From the NCBI RefSeq assembly GCF_902459665.1, contig NZ_CABPSL010000012.1, positions 62,001-126,000 of the forward strand: DNA of 64,000 bases, read 5' to 3'. This document shows positions 1-10,638 of this stretch, one piece after another (the first letter of the stretch is position 1; each line of letters starts with the position of its first letter). The position numbers and the translations under genes were made by a program. This DNA is from Pandoraea cepalis (GTDB taxonomy: Bacteria; Pseudomonadota; Gammaproteobacteria; Burkholderiales; Burkholderiaceae). The notes beneath the pieces were generated by a model. That model was given only the letters and a program-made list of their open reading frames with translations. It was not told the DNA's origin and ran no database searches.

Positions 1-2
1 CC

Positions 3-2711
3 GCCGTTCGGCAGTTCAGCACGCATCTGTCCGAGGCGCCCGTGTGGTTCCGGGTCACCGTGCCGCCCGTGGGCGCTGCCCAACATACGGTCATCGAATT
101 TCCCTCGCGCCATGCGCAAACGCTGATCTGCTGGCGCAACCCCGACGCCCCGGCCATCGGACGCGCGGACCGCAGCGCCGTGCGCGGGGCGATCCGAATG
201 TCGAAAGCGGGCTTTGCGATCGATCTCGGGCAACTCGTCGCGCCGGTGACACTCCTGTGCGAGGGCACATTCTCCGGGCCGGCGCATCTCACGCTGGTCG
301 CCTGGCCGGCGTCCGAACTGAATGTCTCCGAACGCGAGTTCCATCGCAGCAACGGCTTGCTCGAAGGCGGTCTGTTGACGCTTTCGGCATTCGTGCTCGT
401 CACCGCCATCATCAACAAGGAATGGCTCTACGTCCTGTTCGCGGCGTGGCTGATCGGCAACTTGCGGCTCGCGGCGAACTCGCTCGGGGCCGACACGCAA
501 TGGCTGGAACGCGCCATTCCGACCGACCTTGACGCTCTGGTGCGCAAGGCGACATTCGCCATCTACTACGTGCTGACGTATTCACTGTTCACGCAGCTCT
601 TCAAGCGGGAGTTGCGCCGCATCGGCTGGCGGTGGATGGTGATGGTGCTGCAATGGGCCGGCGTGGTGCTCTGCTGCGCGGCCATCGCATTGCCGTATGC
701 GCATTTCATCCCCGTGCTGTGGGTTGTGGCCGCCCTGGGCATCGCCATCGTCCTGGTGCTGCTGACCCGCATTCTCGTGCTGACGCGCTCGCGGGTCGCG
801 ATGTGGTACAGCGCGTCGCTGTCGATCGTCCTGTTTGCCACGTTTTCCGAAGTGATCGCCGCCGCGTTCAATGCGCGCGCGTTGGCGACGGCGTTCAACA
901 GCGTGACCGCGGCGCTGTTCTCGAGCCTCATGGCGGCGCTGGCCATTGCCGAGCAGATGCGGGCCGAGCACCAGGGCAAGCTCGAAGCCCAGACCGAACT
1001 GCGCAACGCCTACGACGTGACGCCTGTCGGCCTGTTCACCCTCGACGATCAGGGTGTTTTCGTTCGTGGCAACGCGGCGTTGCACACCATGCTGGGCATT
1101 CCCAATACCGAAGGGCGAACGTTCCGCTGGGACCAGTACTTCGGCCAGAGCACCTGGCGCATGCTGCTCGATGTCGCGCAGCACAGCGAGGAATCGGAAC
1201 TCGAAATTCTCTCGCTGCCCCGCGACGACGGCCGCACCAGCCGCTATCTCGTCAAGGCGATTTTCTCCGCAGGACGCATCGAAGGCTCGTTGCAGGACAT
1301 CACCGAACGGGCTCGCACGATGGAGCAATTGCGCTATCTGGCGGAGAACGACCCGCTCACCGGCGTCTCGAACCGGCGCGGCATCGAAAAGGCGCTGGCC
1401 GAGGCCATCCGTACCTTATCCGACGCCAGGCCGGCGGCATTGGCCTATCTGGATCTGGATCGGTTCAAGCTAGTCAACGATCTCTTCGGCCATGCGGCGG
1501 GCGATGAGGTGTTGCGCCAGGCATGCGATCGGATGCGAGCACGCTTGTCGACGGATCAGAGCGTGGGGCGCACCGGCGGCGACGAGTTCATCGTGGTGTT
1601 TCGCGATGCGACGATCAAGGAGGCGGCCGCCGTGGCGCGCCGTCTGGTCGACGCGATTTGCGGCGAGCCTTATCAGATTGGGGAGCGCGCCTTTCAGGTG
1701 CGCGCGTCGGCCGGGGTCATCGAGCTGACCGCCGATATGCGGGTGCCCGACGCGATTTCATCGGCCGACCGCGCCTGTCGCGAGGCCAAGAAGAGTCGCC
1801 GGGAGTTGGTGGTCTATGAGCGCGGGGCGGCGGCATTTCGTGAGCGCCTCGCCGAATTGCGGTTGATCGATGCGCTCGACGCCGGACTCACGCCCAACAC
1901 GCTGTTTCTCGAAATGCAGCCGATCATGGAGATGGCGTCGCCCGGCGAGTCGCTCAACTTCGAGGTGTTGCTGCGCATGCGCGATTCCGACGGCAACATC
2001 GTACCGGCCTCGCGTGTCATCAGCGCGGCCGAGGAGAACGGCAGCATCGGCATGATCGATAAATGGGTACTGACGAACACGCTCGCCTGGATCGACCTGA
2101 ACCGCGACCGTCTCGCAAAAACACGGTTTGTGTGTGTCAATCTGTCGGGGGCGTCGCTCAACGACGAACATTTCATTCGGGACATCTTCACCACGCTGGC
2201 GGCCCATGAGCGTGCCGTCGGGTTGCTGTGCATCGAGATCACGGAAACCGTGGCGCTGCACGATCTCGACAATACGCGTCGCTTTGTCGATCGGATTCAC
2301 CAACTGGGCGGACGCATCGCGCTGGACGACTTCGGTGCGGGCTTCAGTTCTTTCTCATACCTGAAGGATCTGGCGGTCGACGCCATCAAGATCGACGGCG
2401 CGTTCGTGAAAAGCATGGCGGCGCATCCGGCCAATCTGGCGATCGTCGAAGCGATTGTGGCGCTGGCGAAGAATCTCGGGATTCGCAGCGTCGCGGAGTG
2501 GGTGGAAGACACCGCAACGCTCGAAGCCTTGTCGGAACTGGGGGTCGACTATGTTCAGGGCTTTCTGATTGCGCGCCCGCAAACGCCCGAGGCTATCCTG
2601 GCCGCCGACTCGGCCGTCAGTTTCGTTCGCGATCCCCAACTGGCATCTTTGCTGCTCGAGTTGGGGGATGCGTTCTACCCGCGTCATCGCAGCAACTCGG
2701 CATTGCACTGA
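3..2711 (+). CDS. Membrane GGDEF-EAL c-di-GMP protein, 5' end outside window
   Basis: The reading frame is open to the left edge, so the true start lies outside the window. The visible N-terminus looks like a periplasmic 7TMR-DISM-type sensor region, followed by about seven hydrophobic segments (nt 350-960), a PAS-like stretch, a GGDEF domain (intact GGDEF at nt 1575-1589) and a C-terminal EAL domain. The EAL signature reads EVLLR. The other landmarks are present: VNLSG, EITET, DDFGAG and IKIDG. No RxxD inhibitory site precedes GGDEF. From family knowledge it should make and/or degrade cyclic di-GMP at the inner membrane. Which activity dominates cannot be told from sequence; the EVL variant occurs in active phosphodiesterases. 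No partner gene is visible downstream. Confidence 0.93.
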   Translation, partial: AVRQFSTHLSEAPVWFRVTVPPVGAAQHTVIEFPSRHAQTLICWRNPDAPAIGRADRSAVRGAIRMSKAGFAIDLGQLVAPVTLLCEGTFSGPAHLTLVAWPASELNVSEREFHRSNGLLEGGLLTLSAFVLVTAIINKEWLYVLFAAWLIGNLRLAANSLGADTQWLERAIPTDLDALVRKATFAIYYVLTYSLFTQLFKRELRRIGWRWMVMVLQWAGVVLCCAAIALPYAHFIPVLWVVAALGIAIVLVLLTRILVLTRSRVAMWYSASLSIVLFATFSEVIAAAFNARALATAFNSVTAALFSSLMAALAIAEQMRAEHQGKLEAQTELRNAYDVTPVGLFTLDDQGVFVRGNAALHTMLGIPNTEGRTFRWDQYFGQSTWRMLLDVAQHSEESELEILSLPRDDGRTSRYLVKAIFSAGRIEGSLQDITERARTMEQLRYLAENDPLTGVSNRRGIEKALAEAIRTLSDARPAALAYLDLDRFKLVNDLFGHAAGDEVLRQACDRMRARLSTDQSVGRTGGDEFIVVFRDATIKEAAAVARRLVDAICGEPYQIGERAFQVRASAGVIELTADMRVPDAISSADRACREAKKSRRELVVYERGAAAFRERLAELRLIDALDAGLTPNTLFLEMQPIMEMASPGESLNFEVLLRMRDSDGNIVPASRVISAAEENGSIGMIDKWVLTNTLAWIDLNRDRLAKTRFVCVNLSGASLNDEHFIRDIFTTLAAHERAVGLLCIEITETVALHDLDNTRRFVDRIHQLGGRIALDDFGAGFSSFSYLKDLAVDAIKIDGAFVKSMAAHPANLAIVEAIVALAKNLGIRSVAEWVEDTATLEALSELGVDYVQGFLIARPQTPEAILAADSAVSFVRDPQLASLLLELGDAFYPRHRSNSALH

Positions 2712-3202
2712 TTCGATTCTCCCGACGCGACGCTTCGACAGTCCGTCGGCGAGGTGCGTCCGTTAGCCGATAAAAGTCGCATCAGTCGACGATTTGTCAT
2801 GCGAATTATCGGTATTTTTCGCAATACTGTATTGCCCACGCGATTCCCGCCCGGCACTCGATCCGCAGTGCCCAATATGCCGGAAACCCCCATGAATCGG
2901 GCGTTTCCGCGTCAAGTCATTTTTTTCGGGGCGTCATCAAAACGTAACCCGAAGTAAGAATTCCAATTGGAATAAATCTTGTCCCCGGTAAAGGCCGGGT
3001 GGCAGAATCAACGCATCGACGTGGTGGAGCGCATCCTCCATGCGCCGGTGAACCGTATCCGTGGGTGGGGCATGACGCGGAATGCAATGCGGCGCATCGG
3101 CGTCCGGCAAATGACAGGCACGCGATATGCAACGGGGTTAGGAACGCGCACATTCACGAGATGCGCGCGGCGCAACCGTAGGACCTAGCCAGAACAACGA
3201 CA
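2712..3202. other. 491-bp intergenic region with palindromes
   Basis: No convincing gene. It holds an inverted repeat GCAATA-CTG-TATTGC at 2821-2835, a T-rich run near 2920, and a perfect 14-bp palindrome ATTCCAATTGGAAT at 2960-2973, lower in G+C than its surroundings. This is probably the promoter region of the glycosyltransferase gene that follows; no clear -35/-10 pair was assigned. Confidence 0.5.
2960..2973. promoter_or_regulatory. Perfect 14-bp palindrome, candidate operator
   Basis: ATTCCAATTGGAAT is its own reverse complement and sits in an AT-rich patch about 230 bp upstream of the WaaZ-like gene. No cognate regulator is adjacent. Confidence 0.3.
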
Positions 3203-4210
3203 ATGATCTCGACGCTTCTCAAACTCGTCTACCGCTACAGCCATACAGCGAAGTGGCGGCACAACGAACGCCTCTGGCCGCACGCGCGCATCGAGCGCGA
3301 TGCCATGGGAGCCATCGAGCGCTTTACGTGGCGCTCGCGCCGGGTGCCACTCGTTCGGCGCGCCGAATTGCAGCGCCTGCGCCGCTTGCCATGCCACATT
3401 ATCGCCAGCGGACCGTCGGTTGCCGAAATCGATTACGAAGCGCTGCCGATGCATCACGTCATGGGCGTGAATGGGGCTATCGCGCTGACCGACCACGCGC
3501 CGGTCAAATTCAATTTCTACTGCATTCTCGACGCCGGTTTCGTGCGTCAGCGTCCGGACCTGGCGCGCCGCGTCGTGGCGCGCGATCTGGTGTTGTTCGT
3601 CACGCCGGTCGTGCTCGCCCGTTTGCTGGACACGTTCCCGGCGTCGGCGTTCGGGTGCCGTTTCTATCTTGTAGACGATATTTTCAAGCGCGGGATGGAG
3701 GCGGCTAGGACGCCCGAAGCGCTGCGCGCGAACCCGCAGGTTGGGGCAAGCGCGGCGTTCCAGGGCGAGCAGGGCCGCCTCGGGTACAGCTTCGATCTCG
3801 ACCATGGCTTCTTCCACGGTGGCACCGTCGCGTATTTTGCACTCCAGGTGGCGACGTGGCTGGGCTTCACCGAGGTGTACCTGCATGGGGTCGACTTGCG
3901 CGACGCCGCGCAGACGCCACGGTTCTACGAGACCCTGCAAACGCGTGCGCCGACGCGGTTGGACGTGGAGTTCTCCAGCCTGATCGAGCCGTCGTTCCGC
4001 CACGCGTCGGCGGTCTTGCGCGCACGCGGTGTGCGCGTCGAGAACCTGTCGCAAGCGAGCGCGCTGGGGGACGACATCTTCGCCAAAGTCGACTGGCGCG
4101 CGCTGCGTCGCCGGAACCTGAGTCTGGTCGTACCGGACGCGAGCGGCGAGAGCGCCGGTCTCGGCAGCATGCCGACGTGGCGCTCGACCGGCACGCACGG
4201 TCGGCCGTAA
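3203..4210 (+). CDS. WaaZ-like / LPS-core-type glycosyltransferase
   Basis: This 335-residue soluble protein has a Rossmann-like core resembling WaaZ (Kdo-III transferase), DUF115 and GT42-type enzymes: a nucleotide-sugar-site-like motif [15 protein letters not shown] near residues 66-80, then [10 protein letters not shown], and YLHGVDLRD in the second half. No signal peptide or membrane segment is seen, which suits a cytoplasmic-face transferase acting on LPS core or another surface glycan. It stands alone, not in an LPS cluster. The start is the first in-frame ATG; the upstream bases (AGAACAACGACA) contain no good ribosome site. The exact substrate is unknown and the family assignment rests on motif resemblance only. 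Confidence 0.6.
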   Translation: MISTLLKLVYRYSHTAKWRHNERLWPHARIERDAMGAIERFTWRSRRVPLVRRAELQRLRRLPCHIIASGPSVAEIDYEALPMHHVMGVNGAIALTDHAPVKFNFYCILDAGFVRQRPDLARRVVARDLVLFVTPVVLARLLDTFPASAFGCRFYLVDDIFKRGMEAARTPEALRANPQVGASAAFQGEQGRLGYSFDLDHGFFHGGTVAYFALQVATWLGFTEVYLHGVDLRDAAQTPRFYETLQTRAPTRLDVEFSSLIEPSFRHASAVLRARGVRVENLSQASALGDDIFAKVDWRALRRRNLSLVVPDASGESAGLGSMPTWRSTGTHGRP

Positions 4211-4287
4211 CGTCTGCCACGCGCGGCACCCAGGTCAGCCGATGCGCGAAAGTCCTTGCCGAGAGGGCCTCCGCACGGTGGTCTACC

Positions 4288-4296
4288 TGCTACAAT
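4288..4296 (+). promoter_or_regulatory. Extended -10 promoter candidate for ftsK
   Basis: TGCTACAAT fits an extended -10 element (TGn plus a near-consensus hexamer), 33 bp before the ftsK ATG. No -35 box is seen at 16-18 bp, as expected for extended -10 promoters. Confidence 0.4.
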
Positions 4297-4329
4297 CGCA
4301 CTCCGGGTTTTCCTGAAGCACGAGCGATT

Positions 4330-7300
4330 ATGGGGTTTGGCTGGTTCGGACTGTCGACGTTTTGGTTGCTGGCGTTGTGCTGGCCTGGCGTGCGGGGTCT
4401 GCTTGGCGGTGAGATACGAATCTTCGGCCCCGGCACGCTGCGCATGCTGCTCGGTATACCGCTCGCGATCGGATCGAGTGCCACGCTCGCCGCGCTGACG
4501 GGCGGGGAGGGCAACACCGCGGGGGGCAGCGTCGGCCAATCCCTGTCTCACGGCTTGCACGTCGCGTTGGGCGGTACGCTCGCGATGGGCGTGGCGAGCT
4601 TCGTCCTGCTCTTTTCCCTTCCGCTGGTCTTCGGCACCACTTGGTGGGGCATGTTCGCGCGCGGCAAATCGTCCGACGACGATATCGAGGCGCCCGGCTA
4701 CGAATCGCGCTTCGATGGGGCCGCCCGCGAGCCGGCGCGGGGTCTTTCACACATGTCGTTCGACACGAGTGAGCGTGGTGAGCGCGGCGAGCGATTTACG
4801 CCCACGCTCGGACAAGGGCATCACGATGTCGGTAGCCTGAGGGAAGACGCGGTGCCGCGCCGCCGTGGTCTGGCGGCACAGCCGCGCTGGAAGTTGTCCG
4901 ACGAGGAGCGCGCGCGGCTCGACGCCATGCGACCGCCGCCGTTGAGGGTGCCGGGTGCGCCGCGCACCGAGCCGTCGTTTGCGAATGGCGTGCGACTTCG
5001 TCCGACAGGCAAGGGCGCCTCCGTGGGACGTGCAGGGACCGCCGTGGCTGCCACCGTCGCCTCCGCAGCGACCACGAGGGCGAGCGGGGCTTCCGTATCT
5101 GCGGCTTCGGTCAGGACCGCGACATCCGTTGCGTCGACCGCTCCCTCTAGTGTTGCTGCGCCGCTCACGGCAACCAAGGCAGGCATGCCCGCGAAGCCGC
5201 CTATGCCCGCCGATCCGCTGAATTCGACGTCGATTTCTGGGGCGACGGGATATCGCCGCCCCGTGGGCGTCGCGCCCGCCCATCTGCGCGGCACGATCGT
5301 GCATAGCCCGTTCCGCAAGCCGCAGCTCGGGCTTGAAGAAATGCCGCCACGGGGGGCGCCGCGTGTCGCGTCGTCCCCGGCGGATGCCGGGACGCCGGCG
5401 ATCGCCGACACGTCAGCCAACGTTGCGGCGTCGGGCGCTGTCGCGCCTCGCCCGGCGGCGCCTGCGATGCGGGGGGCCGCGTCCTGGTCCGCGACCGATG
5501 CCGCCTCACCGCTTTGCGCGGCCGTCTCCGCATTTTCGCCCGTCGATTTGTCGGCAAAGGACGTTGACGCACCCGTCTTCGAAGCCTTGCCGCCCGCACC
5601 CACCTCGGAGGTGCTGGCCCAACAAGCGGCCGCGCGTGCCGCCGAACAGGCGCGCGTGCAGGCCTTGGCCGTGCTGCGCGACGAGGCGCAAGCGTTGCTT
5701 CGCGACTTGCGTCAATGGACAGCATCCGACACGGCGCAGGCCGCTGACGCACCCGCGTTGGCATCGGCGTATCCGGCGACCATCGTCGATCGCCGGGAAA
5801 GCGTCGCGGTAGACGAGGAACGCTTGGGCATGGAAGTGACGAACGTTATCGAACCCGTCGCCATTGCGAAAGCCATGCCGGTGTCGGCGGCGTCCGACCC
5901 ATCGCCACCGGCCGCCGGGGGCGTCGACATGACCGCTGCGGCGCCGTTCGCACCCGATTCGCCTTCTGCCTCTGCGTCTTCGATGCCACATCGTCCGTTC
6001 GTCTTTGCGGATGTGTTGGCCAGCGTCGAAGCTTTCGATGTACCGAAGGACTTGCCGATCGACGTACCTTTCGATGTGCCACACAACGCCACGCGCGACG
6101 AACAGGGCTACCGGGCAGAGGACGCTGCATCCGTAGACGTACCCGACGCGCTGGAGGCCGAAGCGTTAGCGTCGAAGCCGCATTATGTCTTGCGTGCCGA
6201 CGGCACCTGGGCACGCGCTGAAGCGTCTCCCCATCCCGGCCATCCGGCCTACGCACCGTTGACGCACGACGACGCCATCTCGTCATCGACGCCCACCATG
6301 CCGTCGCCCGCGGCCGCCGTGCCTGTCATTCCGGCGTTCGCCGCGTCACCGCCGTTCGGCATGGCGACGACGGCTGAGCCGCGCGCCGCCAGCTTCTCGG
6401 GGAACACCCCCTACGAACTTGCGCCGCCCCGCGTCGTCATCGATTACGACTTGCCGTCGCTCGACCTGCTGTCGCCTGTGACGTCGCTGGATGTCGCCAA
6501 TGTCGTTTCGGACGAAGCGCTCGCGGCCGTGAGCCAGTTGATCGAGCAGCGTCTGGCCGAATTCAAGGTGCCGGTCACGGTGGTGGGCGCGTCGGCCGGC
6601 CCGGTCATCACGCGTTTCGAAGTCGAGCCGGCGGTGGGGGTGCGCGGGGCGCAGGTCGTCGGACTCGTACGGGATCTGGCGCGAGCGCTGGGCGTGACGT
6701 CGATCCGCGTGGTCGAGACGATTCCCGGCAAGACCTGCATGGGACTGGAACTGCCCAACGCGCAGCGGCAAATGATTCGCCTGTCTGAAATCCTGACCGC
6801 CCCCGTGTTCGACACCCATCGCTCGCACCTTGCGCTCGCCATGGGCAAGGACATCACGGGTGAGCCCGTCGTGGCCGATCTGGCGCGTGCACCGCACCTG
6901 CTGGTGGCGGGCACGACCGGCTCGGGCAAGTCGGTGGCCGTCAACGCGATGATCCTGTCGTTGCTCTACAAGGCAACCCCGGACGACGTGCGCCTCATCA
7001 TGATCGATCCGAAGATGTTGGAGCTATCCGTCTACGGTGGCATTCCGCATTTGCTCGCTCCGGTCGTGACCGACATGAAGCAGGCGGCGCACGCCCTGAA
7101 CTGGTGCGTGGGCGAGATGGAAAAGCGTTACCGGCTGATGTCCGCGCTTGGCGTGCGCAATCTGGCCGGATACAACGAGAAGATCGATGCCGCACGCGCG
7201 GCGGGCGACAAGGTGCGCAACCCGTTCTCGCTCACCCCGGACGCACCGGAGCCGCTGGACCGTCTGCCATTCATCGTCGTGGTCATCGACGAGTTGGCGG

Positions 7301-7923
7301 ATCTCATGATGGTGGCGGGCAAGAAGATCGAAGAACTGATCGCACGGCTGGCGCAGAAAGCGCGCGCGGCGGGCATTCACCTGATTCTCGCGACGCAGCG
7401 GCCTTCGGTTGACGTCATTACCGGCCTCATCAAGGCGAACATCCCGACGCGGGTGGCCTTTCAGGTGTCGTCGAAGATCGATTCGCGCACGATTCTCGAC
7501 CAGATGGGCGCGGAATCGTTGCTGGGGCAGGGCGACATGCTGTTCCTGCCGCCGGGCACGGGGTATCCGCAACGCGTGCATGGGGCGTTCGTTGCCGACG
7601 ACGAGGTGCATCGCGTCGTCCAGCACTGGCAGCAATATGGCGAACCGGACTACGACGAAGCGATCCTCGCGGGCGACCCGAGCGAGGCCGCTTCCGCCGA
7701 TTTGTTCGGCGAGTCGTCGGGCGATGCCGAGGCCGATCCGCTCTACGACGACGCGGCGGCATTCGTGCTGAATTCCCGTCGCGCCTCGATCTCCGCGGTG
7801 CAGCGGCAATTGCGTATCGGCTACAACCGCGCCGCCCGTCTCATCGAGCAGATGGAAACGGCCGGACTCGTCAGCCCGATGGGGCGAAACGGCGCGCGCG
7901 AAGTGATTGCAACGGGCGAGTAA
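4330..7923 (+). CDS. ftsK: DNA translocase FtsK
   Basis: A 1197-residue DNA motor of the FtsK/SpoIIIE family, which pumps chromosomal DNA through the closing septum and activates XerCD at dif. A short hydrophobic N-terminus (residues 1-110, two to three membrane segments) is followed by a roughly 600-residue Ala/Pro/Ser-rich linker, the alpha domain, and the RecA-like motor with Walker A GTTGSGKS (861-868) and Walker B VVVIDE (D987-E988). The C-terminal about 65 residues form the winged-helix gamma domain that reads KOPS. The frame stays open upstream to 3856, but that overlaps the previous gene. The ATG at 4330 starts the hydrophobic N-terminus and follows an extended -10 promoter. The N-terminus is shorter than the classical four-helix form, so a second FtsK paralogue may exist elsewhere in the genome. 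Confidence 0.95.
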   Translation: MGFGWFGLSTFWLLALCWPGVRGLLGGEIRIFGPGTLRMLLGIPLAIGSSATLAALTGGEGNTAGGSVGQSLSHGLHVALGGTLAMGVASFVLLFSLPLVFGTTWWGMFARGKSSDDDIEAPGYESRFDGAAREPARGLSHMSFDTSERGERGERFTPTLGQGHHDVGSLREDAVPRRRGLAAQPRWKLSDEERARLDAMRPPPLRVPGAPRTEPSFANGVRLRPTGKGASVGRAGTAVAATVASAATTRASGASVSAASVRTATSVASTAPSSVAAPLTATKAGMPAKPPMPADPLNSTSISGATGYRRPVGVAPAHLRGTIVHSPFRKPQLGLEEMPPRGAPRVASSPADAGTPAIADTSANVAASGAVAPRPAAPAMRGAASWSATDAASPLCAAVSAFSPVDLSAKDVDAPVFEALPPAPTSEVLAQQAAARAAEQARVQALAVLRDEAQALLRDLRQWTASDTAQAADAPALASAYPATIVDRRESVAVDEERLGMEVTNVIEPVAIAKAMPVSAASDPSPPAAGGVDMTAAAPFAPDSPSASASSMPHRPFVFADVLASVEAFDVPKDLPIDVPFDVPHNATRDEQGYRAEDAASVDVPDALEAEALASKPHYVLRADGTWARAEASPHPGHPAYAPLTHDDAISSSTPTMPSPAAAVPVIPAFAASPPFGMATTAEPRAASFSGNTPYELAPPRVVIDYDLPSLDLLSPVTSLDVANVVSDEALAAVSQLIEQRLAEFKVPVTVVGASAGPVITRFEVEPAVGVRGAQVVGLVRDLARALGVTSIRVVETIPGKTCMGLELPNAQRQMIRLSEILTAPVFDTHRSHLALAMGKDITGEPVVADLARAPHLLVAGTTGSGKSVAVNAMILSLLYKATPDDVRLIMIDPKMLELSVYGGIPHLLAPVVTDMKQAAHALNWCVGEMEKRYRLMSALGVRNLAGYNEKIDAARAAGDKVRNPFSLTPDAPEPLDRLPFIVVVIDELADLMMVAGKKIEELIARLAQKARAAGIHLILATQRPSVDVITGLIKANIPTRVAFQVSSKIDSRTILDQMGAESLLGQGDMLFLPPGTGYPQRVHGAFVADDEVHRVVQHWQQYGEPDYDEAILAGDPSEAASADLFGESSGDAEADPLYDDAAAFVLNSRRASISAVQRQLRIGYNRAARLIEQMETAGLVSPMGRNGAREVIATGE

Positions 7924-8314
7924 TCGCCATCCCTTACACCTGCCTTACGACCCGCCCTCCGAGTCGAACTCTTTGGCACTCCGTGCCGATCTCAAGACAC
8001 GCGCCACCCGTGGCGCGTGCCGTCAAACCCCTTGGAAACCCGCACCAATTGGCGATAGCAGCGCGTATACCCGCGTGAGCGTAGGGGTATTCCCGCCTTT
8101 GCGGGCAAAACTCAGCGAACACATAATCGGCGCGCTAGCTTGGTCGTTCAACGCGTGCGGTACGGTATCGCCCTGACACGAATTACAACATCGGGGGGAT
8201 GCGGCGGGGGGAAGTCGACTCGCGCGTCGCGCATTCTACGGCAGGGCCTGCGACATCAGGAAATCGCAGCAGAAAAGCGTCATATCGAAACGCATCGCAC
8301 CGAAGGAGACCCTT
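7924..8314. other. 391-bp ftsK-livK intergenic region
   Basis: No gene seen. It contains a long GC-rich inverted repeat (7998-8019) and a smaller hairpin CCCGC-CTTT-GCGGG (8092-8105). The ribosome site of livK lies at its end. It presumably carries the liv promoter, but no convincing -35/-10 pair was found. Confidence 0.5.
7998..8019. repeat. GC-rich inverted repeat, 10-bp arms
   Basis: CACGCGCCAC and GTGGCGCGTG are perfect inverted arms separated by CC, 75 bp after the ftsK stop. It could be a Rho-independent-like stem (no T tract follows) or an operator for the liv genes. Confidence 0.45.
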
Positions 8315-9529
8315 ATGCAATTCCGATTCAAGGTCATGGCTGGCGCCGTGGCATTTGCCCTGTCCGCCTCGATGGCTGTGGCGGCCGATCCGATCAAGAT
8401 TGGCGTATCCGGCCCGTTCACCGGCGGCTCGTCGTCGATGGGCGTTTCCATGCGCGACGGCGTGCGTCTCGCCGCATCGGAAATCAACAAGTCGGGTGGC
8501 GTGCTGGGCCGCCAGATCGTGCTGGTCGAGCGCGACGAAGAAGCGAAGAACGAGCGCGGCGTGCAGGTCGCGCAGGAACTGATCAACAAGGAAAAGGTGG
8601 TCGCGACCGTCGGCTTCATCAATACCGGCGTGGCGCTTGCCTCGCAGCGTTTCTATCAAGACGCCAAGATTCCGGTGTTCAACAACGTGGCGACGGGTAC
8701 GGTCATCACCCAGCAATTCAAACCGCCTCAGTACGCCGATAACTATGTCTTCCGCAACTCGGCCAAGGACAGCATCCAGGCGCCGATGATCGTGGAAGAG
8801 GCGATTACGCGCCGTGGCTTCAAGAAGCCGGCGATTCTCGCGGACTCGACCAACTACGGCCAGCTCGGACGCGAGGATCTGGAAAAGGCGCTCGCCGCCA
8901 AGGGCATCAAGCCGGTGGCCGAAGAGAAGTTCAACATCAAGGACGTCGACATGACGGCCCAGTTGCTCAAGGCCAAGCAGGCCGGCGCTGACGTCATCCT
9001 CACGTACGGCATTGGCCCGGAACTGGCGCAGATCGCCAATGGCATGGCCAAGCTCGGCTGGAAGCTGCCGCTGGTCGGTAGCTGGACGCTCGCGATGTCG
9101 AACTACATCGACAACTCGGGTGCGAACGGCGAAGGTGCCCGTATGCCGCAAACGTTCATTCAGGAGCCCAACACGCCCAAGCGCAAGGCCTTCATCGACG
9201 CGTACCTGGCCATGTTCAAGCCGAAGAACAACCGCATCGACTCGGCGGTGTCGGCGGCGCAGGGCTACGACTCGGTCTACCTGCTGGCCGCGGCCATCAA
9301 GCAAGCCGGCAGCACGGACGGCCCGAAGGTGCGCGCCGCGCTCGAAGACCTGAAGGCGCCGGTCGACGGCGTGGTCACGACCTACGATCACCCGTTCACG
9401 CATGACGATCACGACGCCATCACCGCCAATATTCCGGTGATGGGCGAAGTGAAGGGCGGCCGTGTCGTGTATGCCTACGACAGCGATCTGAAGGCGGGCA
9501 GCAAGGTCCGCGAGAAGGCTGCGAAGTAA
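8315..9529 (+). CDS. livK: Branched-chain amino-acid ABC transporter, periplasmic binding protein
   Basis: 404 residues with a signal peptide (cleavage likely after SMAVA, about residue 23) and a type I periplasmic-binding-protein fold (Peripla_BP_6): DPIKIGVSGPFTGGSS opens the mature protein and an LivJ/LivK-type core follows. It captures leucine/isoleucine/valine or a related ligand (amides and aromatic acids are alternatives in this family) and hands it to the permeases encoded downstream. AAGGAGA lies 8 nt before the ATG, a strong ribosome site. It is first in livK-livH-livMG-livF. The 228-bp gap to livH is longer than the other spacings, as often seen where the binding protein is made in excess. 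Confidence 0.93.
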   Translation: MQFRFKVMAGAVAFALSASMAVAADPIKIGVSGPFTGGSSSMGVSMRDGVRLAASEINKSGGVLGRQIVLVERDEEAKNERGVQVAQELINKEKVVATVGFINTGVALASQRFYQDAKIPVFNNVATGTVITQQFKPPQYADNYVFRNSAKDSIQAPMIVEEAITRRGFKKPAILADSTNYGQLGREDLEKALAAKGIKPVAEEKFNIKDVDMTAQLLKAKQAGADVILTYGIGPELAQIANGMAKLGWKLPLVGSWTLAMSNYIDNSGANGEGARMPQTFIQEPNTPKRKAFIDAYLAMFKPKNNRIDSAVSAAQGYDSVYLLAAAIKQAGSTDGPKVRAALEDLKAPVDGVVTTYDHPFTHDDHDAITANIPVMGEVKGGRVVYAYDSDLKAGSKVREKAAK

Positions 9530-9757
9530 CTCGCCCTCCCACTCCCTTGCATTTCGGTTGCGCTCTGCAGCCATGACGGATGAGCAACGGCGCGCGTTGG
9601 TTGTGATCCGGGCCCCTGGCAACGGGGTGTCCGGGGGCAGCGCGCGCGCCGTCTGTTCAACCGGGCCATGCACCGGCACTCGGGACCGGCGCGCGGCACA
9701 CGTCTCGAATACCTCCCGTGCATCGCTCGTAGGCTCGCACTCGCGAGAGAGGACCGC

Positions 9758-10636
9758 ATGACCATCCTGATTCAACTCATCTACAGCGGTATCGCGCTGG
9801 GGATGATCTACGCCGTGATCGCCTTCGGTTACCAACTGACGTTCGCGACGTCCGGCACGCTGAACTTCGGCCAGGGCGAATCGCTGATGCTCGGCGCACT
9901 GGTCGGCCTGACACTGGTCGATACCCTGGGTCTGAATTACTGGCTGATGATCCCCATCGTCTGCCTGTTCGGTCTCGTGCAAGGGGCGCTGGTCGAGCGC
10001 ATCGGCGTGAAGCCTGCCTTGCGGATCAAGTCGGAGTTCGGCTGGATCATGTCGACGATCGCGTTGGGCATCATCTTTCGTAACGTCGCGGAAAACGTTT
10101 GGGGACGCGACGATCTCAAGTTTCCTTCGCCGCTGCCCGAGTCGCCCATCCACCTGTTCGGCGCAAACGTGTTGCCGATGGAGCTGCTCGTCGTGGTCGG
10201 CGCGCTGCTCATGATGGCCGCCGTCGAGTTCTTCAACCGGCGCTCGATTTATGGCAAGGCGGTGGTGGCGACGTCCAACGACCGCGACGCCGCCGGACTC
10301 ATGGGCATCAACACCAGTCTGGTCATCACCTTCTCGTATGCGCTGTCGTCCATGGCGGCCGCGTTTGCGGGCGTGCTCGTCGCCCCGCTCACGCTCACCG
10401 GCGCCACGATGGGGGCGGTGCTCGGGCTCAAGGCGTTCGCCGTGGCGATCATCGGCGGGCTGTCGAGCGGGATGGGCATGCTCGTGGGTGGCGTGATTCT
10501 CGGCATCGCGGAGACGACGACCGCGTTCTACATTTCGACCGGCTACAAAGACGTGCCGGGTCTCGTACTGCTGCTGCTCGTGCTGGCCGTGAAGCCGGCG
10601 GGCCTGTTCGGCAAGACCGCCATCAAGAAGGTGTAA
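9758..10636 (+). CDS. livH: Branched-chain amino-acid ABC transporter permease LivH
   Basis: 292 residues, about eight hydrophobic segments, with the LivH-type hallmark SGTLNFGQGESLMLGAL near residues 32-48. It forms one half of the inner-membrane channel for branched-chain amino acids. The open frame extends upstream to 9668, but the ATG at 9758 follows GAGAGAGGA (9744-9752) and begins the hydrophobic protein directly, so it is preferred. The next gene starts 2 nt after its stop, indicating co-translation. Confidence 0.93.
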   Translation: MTILIQLIYSGIALGMIYAVIAFGYQLTFATSGTLNFGQGESLMLGALVGLTLVDTLGLNYWLMIPIVCLFGLVQGALVERIGVKPALRIKSEFGWIMSTIALGIIFRNVAENVWGRDDLKFPSPLPESPIHLFGANVLPMELLVVVGALLMMAAVEFFNRRSIYGKAVVATSNDRDAAGLMGINTSLVITFSYALSSMAAAFAGVLVAPLTLTGATMGAVLGLKAFAVAIIGGLSSGMGMLVGGVILGIAETTTAFYISTGYKDVPGLVLLLLVLAVKPAGLFGKTAIKKV

Positions 10637-10638
10637 CC

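Noticed and set aside
3856-4329. Upstream extension of the ftsK frame (158 residues)
   Set aside because: It overlaps the glycosyltransferase gene, has shadow-like composition, and the hydrophobic N-terminus and extended -10 element fit the ATG at 4330.
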